NCBI RefSeq assembly: GCF_003584645.1
Contig: NZ_AP017928.1
Coordinates: forward strand, 3,262,395-3,326,394
Origin: Methylocaldum marinum
GTDB lineage: Bacteria; Pseudomonadota; Gammaproteobacteria; Methylococcales; Methylococcaceae
DNA length: 64,000 nucleotides
Direction: 5' to 3'
The notes under the pieces are model-generated. The model had not been told where the DNA came from, searched no databases, and saw only the letters and a program-made list of their open reading frames with translations. Position numbers and translations under genes: made by a program. Below, piece by piece: positions 1 to 8,833 of the stretch (positions within the stretch are counted from its first letter, which is position 1; the number at the start of each line of letters is the position of its first letter).

Positions 1-1
1 C

Positions 2-3000
2 TTGCAGCAGGCCCTGGCCGAGCCCCGCATCCGCATCCTGGCGGTTACCGAAGCGCCCGAATCCGCCGCGCCGGCGGACCCGGATCTCGCGGCTCCGGAC
101 GAGCTGGCCTTCATCCAGTACAGTTCCGGCAGCACGGGAACGCCGAAGGGCGTCATGGTGACCCATGCAAGTCTGATCACCAACCTGGAAGGCATCATCT
201 TCGGCGCCGACCTGAGCACGCGCGATGCCTATCTGTGCTGGATGCCCTACCACCATGACATGGGCCTCATCGGTTTCCATTTCGTTCCCTTGGCCCTGGG
301 GATCGAGCAGGTGAACATGACCCCGTTCACCTTCGTTCGCAAGCCCACGCTCTGGATGGAAAAAATCCACCTGCACCGTTCGACCGTAACCGGCTCCCCC
401 AACTTCGGCTACCGCCATTTGCTGAGCAAGCTGAAACCGGAACACCTGAAACGCTGGGACTTGTCGTGCCTCCGGATCATTTTCAACGGCGCGGAACCGA
501 TTGCGGCCACGGTCATGGAGGAATTCCTGAGCACCCTGGGCCGGTGCGGGCTCAAGCCCGAGGCCATGTATCCGGTGTACGGCATGGCCGAGGCGACCCT
601 GGCGGTGAGCTTTCCGCCGCCCGGCACCCTTCCGCGGGTGCATTGGCTGGATCGCGGGGAACTGGCGCTGGGGCGGGCGGCCGCGGCCGAACCCCACGGC
701 GAGACAGCCGTCGCCGTGGTCGACGAAGGCTACCCGGTGCCGGGCTGCGGGCTGCGAATCGTGGACGGCGACGGTCGGGTACTGCCGGAAGGCCGGGTAG
801 GCCGCATCCAGATCGGCGGCCGCAATGTCACACGCGGCTATTACAACAATCCTTCGGCCAACGCCGCGACGTTTCACGACGGCTGGCTGGACACCGGCGA
901 CCTCGGCTTCATGATGGACGGTCGCCTGTGCGTCAGCGGACGGGCCAAGGACATCATCTTCGTCAACGGCCAGAATTTTTATGCCCATGACGTCGAAGCC
1001 CAGGCGGAAACGGTCGCCGGCGTAGACCCCGGAAAGACCATCGCCTGCGGCTGGCACGATCCCGGCTCGGGCGAGGAGCAAACCGCGATCTTTCTCGCGA
1101 TCCGCGATCCGGAAAGCCCCGAGGGCCGGTCGATCATGGCGGCGGTGTGGCAACGGGTGAACCAGGTGCTCGGCATCGCGCTGGATTACGTGGTGCCGGT
1201 CAGGGCCATTCCCAAGACGACCAGCGGAAAACTCCAGCGCTACAAGCTCCTGGAAGAGTTCCAGCAGGGCGATTACGACGCCGTAATCCATCGCGGCATC
1301 GACCTGGTGAGCGGCGCGCCGGAATCGGATACTGCCGCCGGCGAGGATCTGAGCGATCTGGTCCGGGAGGCCTGGGCGGACGTGCTCGGCCTCCCGCCGG
1401 CCAGGATCAAGCCGGACCAATCCTTTCGCTCGCTGGGCGGCACCTCCATCAAGGCGGTGCAGATCCTGGGCCGGCTGGAAGACCGTTTGAACCGGCCTCT
1501 GAACCATGAACTGCTGCTGCGTTGCCAGACCGTGCGGCAGATGGCGGAGTGGCTGGGCGGACACTCCGACCGGACTTCGGCGGCGGGTGCAGCGGACACC
1601 GTCCGCGCCCCGGATGACGCAATCGCCATCATCGGCACCGCCTGCCGGTTCCCCGGGAGCGATTCGCCGGAGGAATACTGGGAGCTTCTGAGCCAGGGCC
1701 GGGAAGCCATCGGTCCCGTGCCCGCCGACCGCTTCGCCCTACCTGAAGGCGGGCGGGACGACGGCTGGCGCGGCGGCTTCGTGCGCGACGTCTACGCCTT
1801 CGACGCGGAATTCTTCGGCATCAGTCCCGAAGAAGCCACCGACATGGACCCGCAGCAGCGCCTGTTCCTCGAGGTGGCCGCGGAAACCCTGGAGCGTGCC
1901 GGCTACTCCAGGCCGGCCCTGGACGGCGCCGAGGTCGGTTTGTTCATCGGCGCCAGCCACAACAATCACATGGAATTCCTGGTCAATGCCTTGTGCGGCG
2001 ATGCCCTGGAGAGCTTCGCCAGCCTCCGCCGCCTGCCGCCCGGCGAACGCGACGAACTGCTCAAGGAATGGCAATCCCGCTTCGGGCGACTGTCGCTGCA
2101 CGTCAATACGGCGGTGGACAATCTGCTCAACATGATCGCGGCGCGTGTCTCCCATACCTTCAACTGGAAAGGTCCCAGCTTCACCATCGACAGCGCCTGT
2201 TCCTCATCCCTGGTCGCGGTGCATCTGGCCTGCCAGAGCCTGCGCCAGGGCGAGTGCTCGATGGCGGTCGCCGGCGGCGTGAGTCTCACCCTGAGCCATT
2301 TACCCTTCCTGTTGTTCCAGCGCGCCGGCGCGCTGTCGGCTAGCGGCCGTTGCCGGGTGTTCGATGCTTCGGCCGACGGCTTCGTGCTGGGCGAAGGCGC
2401 CGGTGCGGTGTTGCTCAAACCGCTCTCCCGCGCGCTGGCGGACGGCGATCCGGTGCTGTCGGTGATTCGCGGCTCGGCGGTGAACAACGACGGGCAATCC
2501 CTGGGGGTCATGGCGCCCAACCCGGACGGCCAGCGCCAGGTCATCGATGCCGTATACCGCCAGTTCAAGCTCGACCCCGCTTCCATACAGTTCGTCGAAG
2601 CCCATGGCACCGGCACTCCGCTGGGAGATCCGAGCGAGATCCGCGCCCTGACCCAGGCCTTCGGGAACCTGGACCGGCAGAGCTGCGCGGTCGGATCGGT
2701 CAAGGCGAACATCGGCCATCTGCTCAGCGCCGCGGGCATCGCCGGCTTGATCAAGGTGGTGCTGGCCCTGCACCACAAACAGATGCCGGGGAACATCAAT
2801 CTGACCGAGCCCAGCCGGCAAATCGATTTTGCCCGGACGCCCTTTTACCCCCTGACTGCGACCCGCGCCTGGACCGTACCCGAAGGTCTGCCCCGGCGGG
2901 CAGCCATCAATTCTTTCGGATTCGGGGGCACCAACTGCCACCTGGTGGTCGAGGAAGGCGTGGCGCGCGAGCAGCCCAGGGGCGTCTGGCCCTATCATCT

Positions 3001-6000
3001 GCTCTTGCTCTCGGCGCGCAACCGCCCTGCCCTGAACCGCAGCGCCGGACGGCTGGCCGCCTATCTGGAACGCGCGCCCGCGCCGGATCCCGCCGACCTC
3101 TGCGCCACGCTGAACAGCCGCCGCAATCACTCGGCATGCAGGTATGCCCTGGTCGCCGAATCGCTCGGCGAACTCGCCGCCGGGCTCAAGGGTCTGGAAA
3201 AGCGCCAGCCCGCCGAGACCGGGTCTCCGCCGTCGCTGGCCCTGATGTTTACCGGCCAGGGCGCCCAGTATCCGGGCATGGCCGCCCAGCTCTACGAGCT
3301 GTGGCCGCGCTTCCGTCTCGCCATGGATGAGGCGGCGGCCGCCTTCGATCCCTGGCTGGACGTGCCGGTGCTGAGTTCCATTTATCACCACGAAGCCAAC
3401 CCGGAACAATTGGCGCGAACCGAAATTACCCAGCCGGCAATGTTCGTCACCGATTACGCTCTGGGTCGCGCCTTGCTGGAACTGGGGGTGCGTCCGGCCG
3501 CACTGATCGGACACAGCGTCGGCGAGTATGCCGCGGCCTGCCTGGCCGGCGCCGTGGATCTGGCCGACGCCGCCAAGGTCGTCGCCGCGCGCGGACGGCT
3601 GATGTCCGAGTTGCCGGGGCAAGGCGGCATGCTGGCGGTATTCGCGCGAGCCGATGAGTTGTCGGCCTACCTCGAGGATTATCGGGGACGGCTCTGGTTT
3701 GCGGCCAACAACGGCTCGCACCAGGTCGTGGCCGGATACCGGGACGCCGTGGCCGAACTCGCCCGCACCCTGGAAAGCCTGGGTCGCCGGGTCAAGCCCT
3801 TGCGCGTGTCCCACGCGTTTCACACGCCGCTCCTGCAACCGATGCTGGAACCCTTCGCCAAGGTGCTGGCCGAGGTGGAATGGCGTGCGCCACGGCTGCC
3901 CATCATTTCCAATATCACCGGGGACTGGCTGGCGGCCGACGGGTTCGATGCCTATTACTGGTCGCGCCACGTGCTGGAGGCCGTCCGTTTCGAGCAGGGC
4001 ATACGCACCGCGCATGCCGGCGGCATCCGCACATTCGTCGAATGCGGACCGGACAGCGTTCTCACCCACCTGGCCGCCACCGTACTGGCCGGGGAACGCG
4101 TGACCCTTGCGGCCATGATCGATCGTCGCCGGGAAAACGCCAGGACCTTGCCGGAAACCCTGGGTATTCTTTACACGGCGGGCGTCGACCTGGACTGGCG
4201 CGCTCTCGGCGAAGATTTTCCGGGCCGGCGCATCCCGCTCCCGGCCTCTCCGTTCGAGCGCAAAATCTATCGTCTGCCCCCGCTGCCGCCGGCCAAAACG
4301 CAAGGCCAGGCTTTGCTGCATCGCTGGGAATGGCCTCAAACGCCGCGCGGCGACGCCATCGCGCTGCCGCCCGGTGCGCTATTGGTGTTCGCGGGCGAGG
4401 GGCAATCGGCCTGGCTCGAGGCGCTGCGCATCCGTTTGGGGCCGGAGCGGCCGGTTCTGGCGGTGCGGCCCGGGGCGGCGTTCTCGGCCACCGACGGGAC
4501 TTTCACGGTCAACCTTTCGGATGCGGGCGACTACCGGCGGTTATGGCAAGCGGTGCTCGCCGATTACGGCGCCCCGGCCGCGGTAGTCCATGCCTGGAAT
4601 GCGGATTCGGCGAGCGCGCAGAGAAACGACGACGAGGCGCTTTACTCCGGCATCTTCAGCCTCACCTTCCTGGCCCAGGCCATGCGCGAGCCGGCGCCCG
4701 CGGAACCGTGCCGAATCCTCTGGCTGACTCGGCGCGCCCATGTCCTGGACAGCCTGGAGCCGCCGCCCGATCCGTACCAGCTGCTCGGGGTTACGTTCGC
4801 GCTGGGACTGGGGGAAGAAAACGATCATCTGGTGTTGCAGGCGGCCGATCTGGATCCCGCGCCGGCCGCTCCGGACGAGGACGTGGAGACCGTGCTCGCG
4901 GAGCTGGGGACGGCGGAATTCGGCGGCGAGATGCTCGCGATCCGCCGTTCCCGCCGCTTCCGGCGCCGTTTCGGCGCGGTCTACAACGAAACCGGCGTCT
5001 CCGAACCGCTGCTCGAGGACGGCGACACCTGCCTGATCACCGGCGGGATCGCCGGGATCGGGGCCGAAACCGCCATCGCCCTGGCGCGATCGGCCCGGAT
5101 CAACCTGGTCCTGACCGGACGGCGTCCCCTGCCGGACCGGCAAACCTGGAACGAGCTGCCGGACGGACATCCCGACGCCGCGCGCGTGGCGCTGGTGCGC
5201 CGGCTCGAATCCCTGGGCGCGACGGTGGACTACCATGCCGCCGACGTGGCCGACGCCGAAGCGATGACCGAAGCCGTCAAACGCGCGCGGGAACGCTTCG
5301 GCAGGCTGGACGGCGTCATCCATTCCGCGGGAGTGGTCGACCGCAAGGTGCTCCGCGCCACCGACAAGAACGTGGAATCGATACGGGCGGTGCTGGCCCC
5401 GAAAGTCGAAGGCAGCCTGCTGCTCCATCGGCTGACGGCCGACCAGCCGCTGAAATTCTTCATTTTGTATTCGTCCATCGCCGCCACTTGCCCGGTGTGG
5501 GCGGCCAGCCTCACCGATTATGCCGCGGCCAACGCTTTCCTCGACGGCTTCGCGGAGTGGCGGAACCGCTCCGGGGCGAAAGGCCGCGCCCTGGCGCTAA
5601 ACTGGTCGCTCTGGGACGAGACCGGCATGGGCCGCGACACCGGCCTGATGGCGCTGGTCCGCAGCAAAGGCTTGCGCGCACTGGTTCCGGAAACCGCCTG
5701 CGCCGCCTTGGCGCGGGCGCTCGCCATTCCCGGCGCCGCGGTCGTGCACGTCATCGATTTCGAGGCGGAAACGGAGACTCCGGCACCCGCCGCGACGGCA
5801 CCGTCCCCGGAGCCCGCGCCGGTCGAGCGTGAGCCGCTGGCCGCCCATCCTCCGGTACACGCCGCGGACTGGCTCGATCTGGTCCGCCAGCTCACCGGCG
5901 CGTACCTGAATGCGCCGGCGGAAGGGATCGATCCCGGCCGCAGGTTTCAGGAATTGGGCGTGGACTCGCGGGGCGCCGTGGAAATGGCGGAAAAACTGGC

Positions 6001-8743
6001 GGCGCTCCTGGGCTGCCATATCACCCCGACCCTCTTGTTCGAGTTCCAGTCGCCCCTGGACCTGGCGCGCCACCTGGAAAGCCGGCACGGCTCCGAATTC
6101 TTCTCCCGGCCGCCGGACGCTCCCGCCCCGGCCCGCCCGATAAGCGTCGCGGCCGGCGTCGCCTCCCGCTCCGAGCGCGCCGCCGACGACCGCATCGCCG
6201 TCGTCGGCATGAGCTTGCGGGTACCCGGCTGCGCCAGCACCGACCAATACTGGCGCATGCTGGCGGAGGGTCGCTGCGAAATTCGCGAGGTGCCGCGGGA
6301 ACGCTGGTCGCCGGATGATTATTTCGATGCCGCGAATCGCCACAGCCACGCCAGTTATTCGAAATGGGGCGGTTTCCTGGATCGGGTCCACGAATTCGAT
6401 CCGCAGTTCTTCGGCATCTCGCCGCGCGAAGCCAAGGCCATGGACCCGCAGCAAAGAATTTTCATGGAAGTGGCTTACGAGGCCCTGCAACAATCGGGTT
6501 ACGCCGGCGAGGGGCAGGCCCGGCGCCTCGGCGTGTTCGTCGGCTGCGAACAGAACTATTACGCGGAACATTTCATCAACCAGCAGCGCTATTGCCGCTT
6601 GCGCGACCGGATCAGGAACGCCGACTGGTACCGCCGGCTTCCGATGAGCGCACGGGCGGATTGGGACGAGGCGCTGCGCGACGTGTTGCGGCCCGCGGAG
6701 CTTCAGTCGGACGCCATCGCCGGCAACGGACTGAACGAGATCGCTTGCCGCCTGAGCCACTGGCTGAACGTGCGCGGACCGAGCCTGATCGTCAACACCG
6801 CGTGCTCCGCCGCCCTGGTCGCCACCCATCTCGCCTGCCAGAGCCTGCGCTCCGGCGAGTCGCGCATCGCCGTGGCCGGCGGGGCTTATCTGAACATGGG
6901 CTCCACCCCGTTCGTGTTTCTGAGCCGGGTCAACGCCATGTCGCCCGACGGCCGCTGTTATCCGTTCGACCGCCGGGCCAACGGCATGGTCCTGGGCGAA
7001 GGGGTCGCGGTCCTGGTGCTCAAACCGCTGGCGGACGCCTTGGCCGACGGCGACTTTATCCACGGCGTGATCCTGGGCTCGGCGATGAACAACGACGGCC
7101 ACTCTTCCGGCCTGACCGCGCCCAATCCGGCCGGCCAGGCGGATTGCGTCGCCCGCGCCTACCGCGAATCCGGTGTCGATCCCGCCACGGTCTCTTACGT
7201 GGAATGCCACGGCACCGGCACCTCCCTGGGCGATCCGGTCGAAGTGGAAGGCATGACCCAGGCCTTCCGCCGCTTCACCGACCGGCGCGGATTCTGCGGC
7301 ATCGGTTCGGTGAAATCCTCCATCGGCCACATGCTGTCGGCCGCGGGCATCCCCAGCGCCATCAAGGTCCTCCTGGCGATGCGGCACGGTTACCTGCCGC
7401 CCACGGTCAATTACGCCGAACCCAATCCTTATATCGATTTCGATGCTTCGCCATTCTTCGTCGTCGACGGCCAGGGCCGGCCGTGGACCGGAAACGGGCA
7501 GCCGCGGCGGGCCGGCGTGAACGCTTTCGGCTTCGGGGGCACCAATTGCCACCTGATCCTGGAGGAGCCTCCCCGCGCCGTGGATCAGCCTACCGGCATG
7601 GACCGGCTGCCGCTATCCGACCCGCAGCTGCTGTGCCTGACGGCCCGCACGCAGAGCGCCGTCTGCGCCTATGCCGAGGCACTGCATGCGCATCTCCGGG
7701 AAAACCCGTCCATATCCGCCGAGCAGGTGGTTTATTCCCTGAACGGCGCCCAGAGAGAAATGAATTTCCGCGCTGCTGCGGTGGTACGGGGACGGGACGA
7801 GCTCCTGGCGGTGCTAGCCGCCGTGGCCGGATCGGGCAAACACGACCGGCTGCTCCAGGGTCGCGCCAATCCGAAGCAGCCGCCGGCGATGGCCTGGATG
7901 TTCGACGACGGCCCATGGCCGGAGGGAACCGCGGATACGCTGGCACGGCGCTGTTCGGTGTTTGCCGACGCCTGGACCGCGTTCCGGAAGGCGCTGCCTC
8001 CCGGGCACGAAGCCGAACCGCACCTGCGCGCGGCGGCGGAACAATACTCACTCGGCCGGCTGCTACGGGAGCTGGACTTGGTTCCCTCGGGCCTTTGGGC
8101 CGAGGGCGCCTCAAGCCCGGTCGCCGCGGCAGTAGCGGGATGGCTGAGCCCGGCCGCCGCCGCAAGCGTGCTGATCGGCGGCGACGCGGTTCCGGAGCAC
8201 GCTGCCGGCGATCGGATCTGGCGGATTCCGATCCACACGAGCGCCGGAAAAATTTCCGTGGACAGCCCGGATTGGCCGATCCGCTTGCGTTCGGCGGCGA
8301 GCAGCCGATCCGATGGACTGGCGCCTCCCACGGATGCGCGCTTCCGGACCCTGCTCCTGGGCGGCAAGGCCGGCGAGGCGTCGGGACCGCTACCGATGAT
8401 CGGGGCCGAGCCCGACGGCGGGAGCCTGCTGACCGCGCTGGCACGCTTGTACATCGACGGCTTGAAGCTTGATACGCGCGCCTTGTGCCCGTCCGGGCTC
8501 ACCCGCGTACTGCTGCCGGCCTATCCCTTCGAGCGAAAGGCCTATCTCTACGATCCGCCGCCGGCCGAAATCGACGAATCCGCCGATATCCCGTCTCCGT
8601 CGGCGGAGCCGAATCCGCCGGAGCCGGCGCATCCCGGCCCGGCAACCGCGAGCAAGGAGCCTCAACAAGATATCGCAACCGCCCTGCTCGACGAACTGAA
8701 CCGCATCATCCTGCCCCGGCAAGCCATGAACGAGCATTCCTGA
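2..8743 (+). CDS. Hybrid FAAL/type I PKS (FAAL-ACP-KS-AT-KR-ACP-KS-AT0), 5' end outside window
   Basis: A 2,913-residue open frame that is already open at the left edge, so the true start is outside. Domains in order: C-terminal part of a fatty acyl-AMP ligase (YSSGSTGTPKG at about residue 40); ACP with GGTSIKAV (Ser 482); KS1 (about 538-985, DSACSSS with Cys 733, His 868 and His 906); malonyl-type AT (GHSVGEY, Ser 1172; HAFH); KR (TGGIAGIG, about 1675); ACP (LGVDSRG, Ser 1989); KS2 (about 2062-2520, NTACSAA with Cys 2268, His 2403 and His 2443); and a degenerate AT region in which the GHSVGE position reads AEGASS. The protein ends without an ACP, so KS2 probably works with the tandem ACPs that open the next protein. 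FAALs activate fatty acids as acyl-AMP and pass them to an ACP. The chain chemistry is inference. Confidence 0.93.
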   Translation: MQQALAEPRIRILAVTEAPESAAPADPDLAAPDELAFIQYSSGSTGTPKGVMVTHASLITNLEGIIFGADLSTRDAYLCWMPYHHDMGLIGFHFVPLALGIEQVNMTPFTFVRKPTLWMEKIHLHRSTVTGSPNFGYRHLLSKLKPEHLKRWDLSCLRIIFNGAEPIAATVMEEFLSTLGRCGLKPEAMYPVYGMAEATLAVSFPPPGTLPRVHWLDRGELALGRAAAAEPHGETAVAVVDEGYPVPGCGLRIVDGDGRVLPEGRVGRIQIGGRNVTRGYYNNPSANAATFHDGWLDTGDLGFMMDGRLCVSGRAKDIIFVNGQNFYAHDVEAQAETVAGVDPGKTIACGWHDPGSGEEQTAIFLAIRDPESPEGRSIMAAVWQRVNQVLGIALDYVVPVRAIPKTTSGKLQRYKLLEEFQQGDYDAVIHRGIDLVSGAPESDTAAGEDLSDLVREAWADVLGLPPARIKPDQSFRSLGGTSIKAVQILGRLEDRLNRPLNHELLLRCQTVRQMAEWLGGHSDRTSAAGAADTVRAPDDAIAIIGTACRFPGSDSPEEYWELLSQGREAIGPVPADRFALPEGGRDDGWRGGFVRDVYAFDAEFFGISPEEATDMDPQQRLFLEVAAETLERAGYSRPALDGAEVGLFIGASHNNHMEFLVNALCGDALESFASLRRLPPGERDELLKEWQSRFGRLSLHVNTAVDNLLNMIAARVSHTFNWKGPSFTIDSACSSSLVAVHLACQSLRQGECSMAVAGGVSLTLSHLPFLLFQRAGALSASGRCRVFDASADGFVLGEGAGAVLLKPLSRALADGDPVLSVIRGSAVNNDGQSLGVMAPNPDGQRQVIDAVYRQFKLDPASIQFVEAHGTGTPLGDPSEIRALTQAFGNLDRQSCAVGSVKANIGHLLSAAGIAGLIKVVLALHHKQMPGNINLTEPSRQIDFARTPFYPLTATRAWTVPEGLPRRAAINSFGFGGTNCHLVVEEGVAREQPRGVWPYHLLLLSARNRPALNRSAGRLAAYLERAPAPDPADLCATLNSRRNHSACRYALVAESLGELAAGLKGLEKRQPAETGSPPSLALMFTGQGAQYPGMAAQLYELWPRFRLAMDEAAAAFDPWLDVPVLSSIYHHEANPEQLARTEITQPAMFVTDYALGRALLELGVRPAALIGHSVGEYAAACLAGAVDLADAAKVVAARGRLMSELPGQGGMLAVFARADELSAYLEDYRGRLWFAANNGSHQVVAGYRDAVAELARTLESLGRRVKPLRVSHAFHTPLLQPMLEPFAKVLAEVEWRAPRLPIISNITGDWLAADGFDAYYWSRHVLEAVRFEQGIRTAHAGGIRTFVECGPDSVLTHLAATVLAGERVTLAAMIDRRRENARTLPETLGILYTAGVDLDWRALGEDFPGRRIPLPASPFERKIYRLPPLPPAKTQGQALLHRWEWPQTPRGDAIALPPGALLVFAGEGQSAWLEALRIRLGPERPVLAVRPGAAFSATDGTFTVNLSDAGDYRRLWQAVLADYGAPAAVVHAWNADSASAQRNDDEALYSGIFSLTFLAQAMREPAPAEPCRILWLTRRAHVLDSLEPPPDPYQLLGVTFALGLGEENDHLVLQAADLDPAPAAPDEDVETVLAELGTAEFGGEMLAIRRSRRFRRRFGAVYNETGVSEPLLEDGDTCLITGGIAGIGAETAIALARSARINLVLTGRRPLPDRQTWNELPDGHPDAARVALVRRLESLGATVDYHAADVADAEAMTEAVKRARERFGRLDGVIHSAGVVDRKVLRATDKNVESIRAVLAPKVEGSLLLHRLTADQPLKFFILYSSIAATCPVWAASLTDYAAANAFLDGFAEWRNRSGAKGRALALNWSLWDETGMGRDTGLMALVRSKGLRALVPETACAALARALAIPGAAVVHVIDFEAETETPAPAATAPSPEPAPVEREPLAAHPPVHAADWLDLVRQLTGAYLNAPAEGIDPGRRFQELGVDSRGAVEMAEKLAALLGCHITPTLLFEFQSPLDLARHLESRHGSEFFSRPPDAPAPARPISVAAGVASRSERAADDRIAVVGMSLRVPGCASTDQYWRMLAEGRCEIREVPRERWSPDDYFDAANRHSHASYSKWGGFLDRVHEFDPQFFGISPREAKAMDPQQRIFMEVAYEALQQSGYAGEGQARRLGVFVGCEQNYYAEHFINQQRYCRLRDRIRNADWYRRLPMSARADWDEALRDVLRPAELQSDAIAGNGLNEIACRLSHWLNVRGPSLIVNTACSAALVATHLACQSLRSGESRIAVAGGAYLNMGSTPFVFLSRVNAMSPDGRCYPFDRRANGMVLGEGVAVLVLKPLADALADGDFIHGVILGSAMNNDGHSSGLTAPNPAGQADCVARAYRESGVDPATVSYVECHGTGTSLGDPVEVEGMTQAFRRFTDRRGFCGIGSVKSSIGHMLSAAGIPSAIKVLLAMRHGYLPPTVNYAEPNPYIDFDASPFFVVDGQGRPWTGNGQPRRAGVNAFGFGGTNCHLILEEPPRAVDQPTGMDRLPLSDPQLLCLTARTQSAVCAYAEALHAHLRENPSISAEQVVYSLNGAQREMNFRAAAVVRGRDELLAVLAAVAGSGKHDRLLQGRANPKQPPAMAWMFDDGPWPEGTADTLARRCSVFADAWTAFRKALPPGHEAEPHLRAAAEQYSLGRLLRELDLVPSGLWAEGASSPVAAAVAGWLSPAAAASVLIGGDAVPEHAAGDRIWRIPIHTSAGKISVDSPDWPIRLRSAASSRSDGLAPPTDARFRTLLLGGKAGEASGPLPMIGAEPDGGSLLTALARLYIDGLKLDTRALCPSGLTRVLLPAYPFERKAYLYDPPPAEIDESADIPSPSAEPNPPEPAHPGPATASKEPQQDIATALLDELNRIILPRQAMNEHS

Positions 8744-8833
8744 GCAGGTGCGAATCGAGCGGCCGCAGAACCGGCTTGCGGCCCCCGTGAGCCGAAAAAC
8801 GACCCATACGCTGAATACGTGAGGACTACGACC

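Noticed and set aside
2300-4339. 679-codon open frame on the - strand opposite KS1/AT
   Set aside because: It is a shadow of the high-GC PKS gene; composition is low-complexity Gly/Arg/Gln without any domain.
6185-8743. Reading module 2 as a trans-AT PKS module
   Set aside because: An AT-like region is present but degenerate, and module 1 has an ordinary cis-AT, so vestigial AT fits better.
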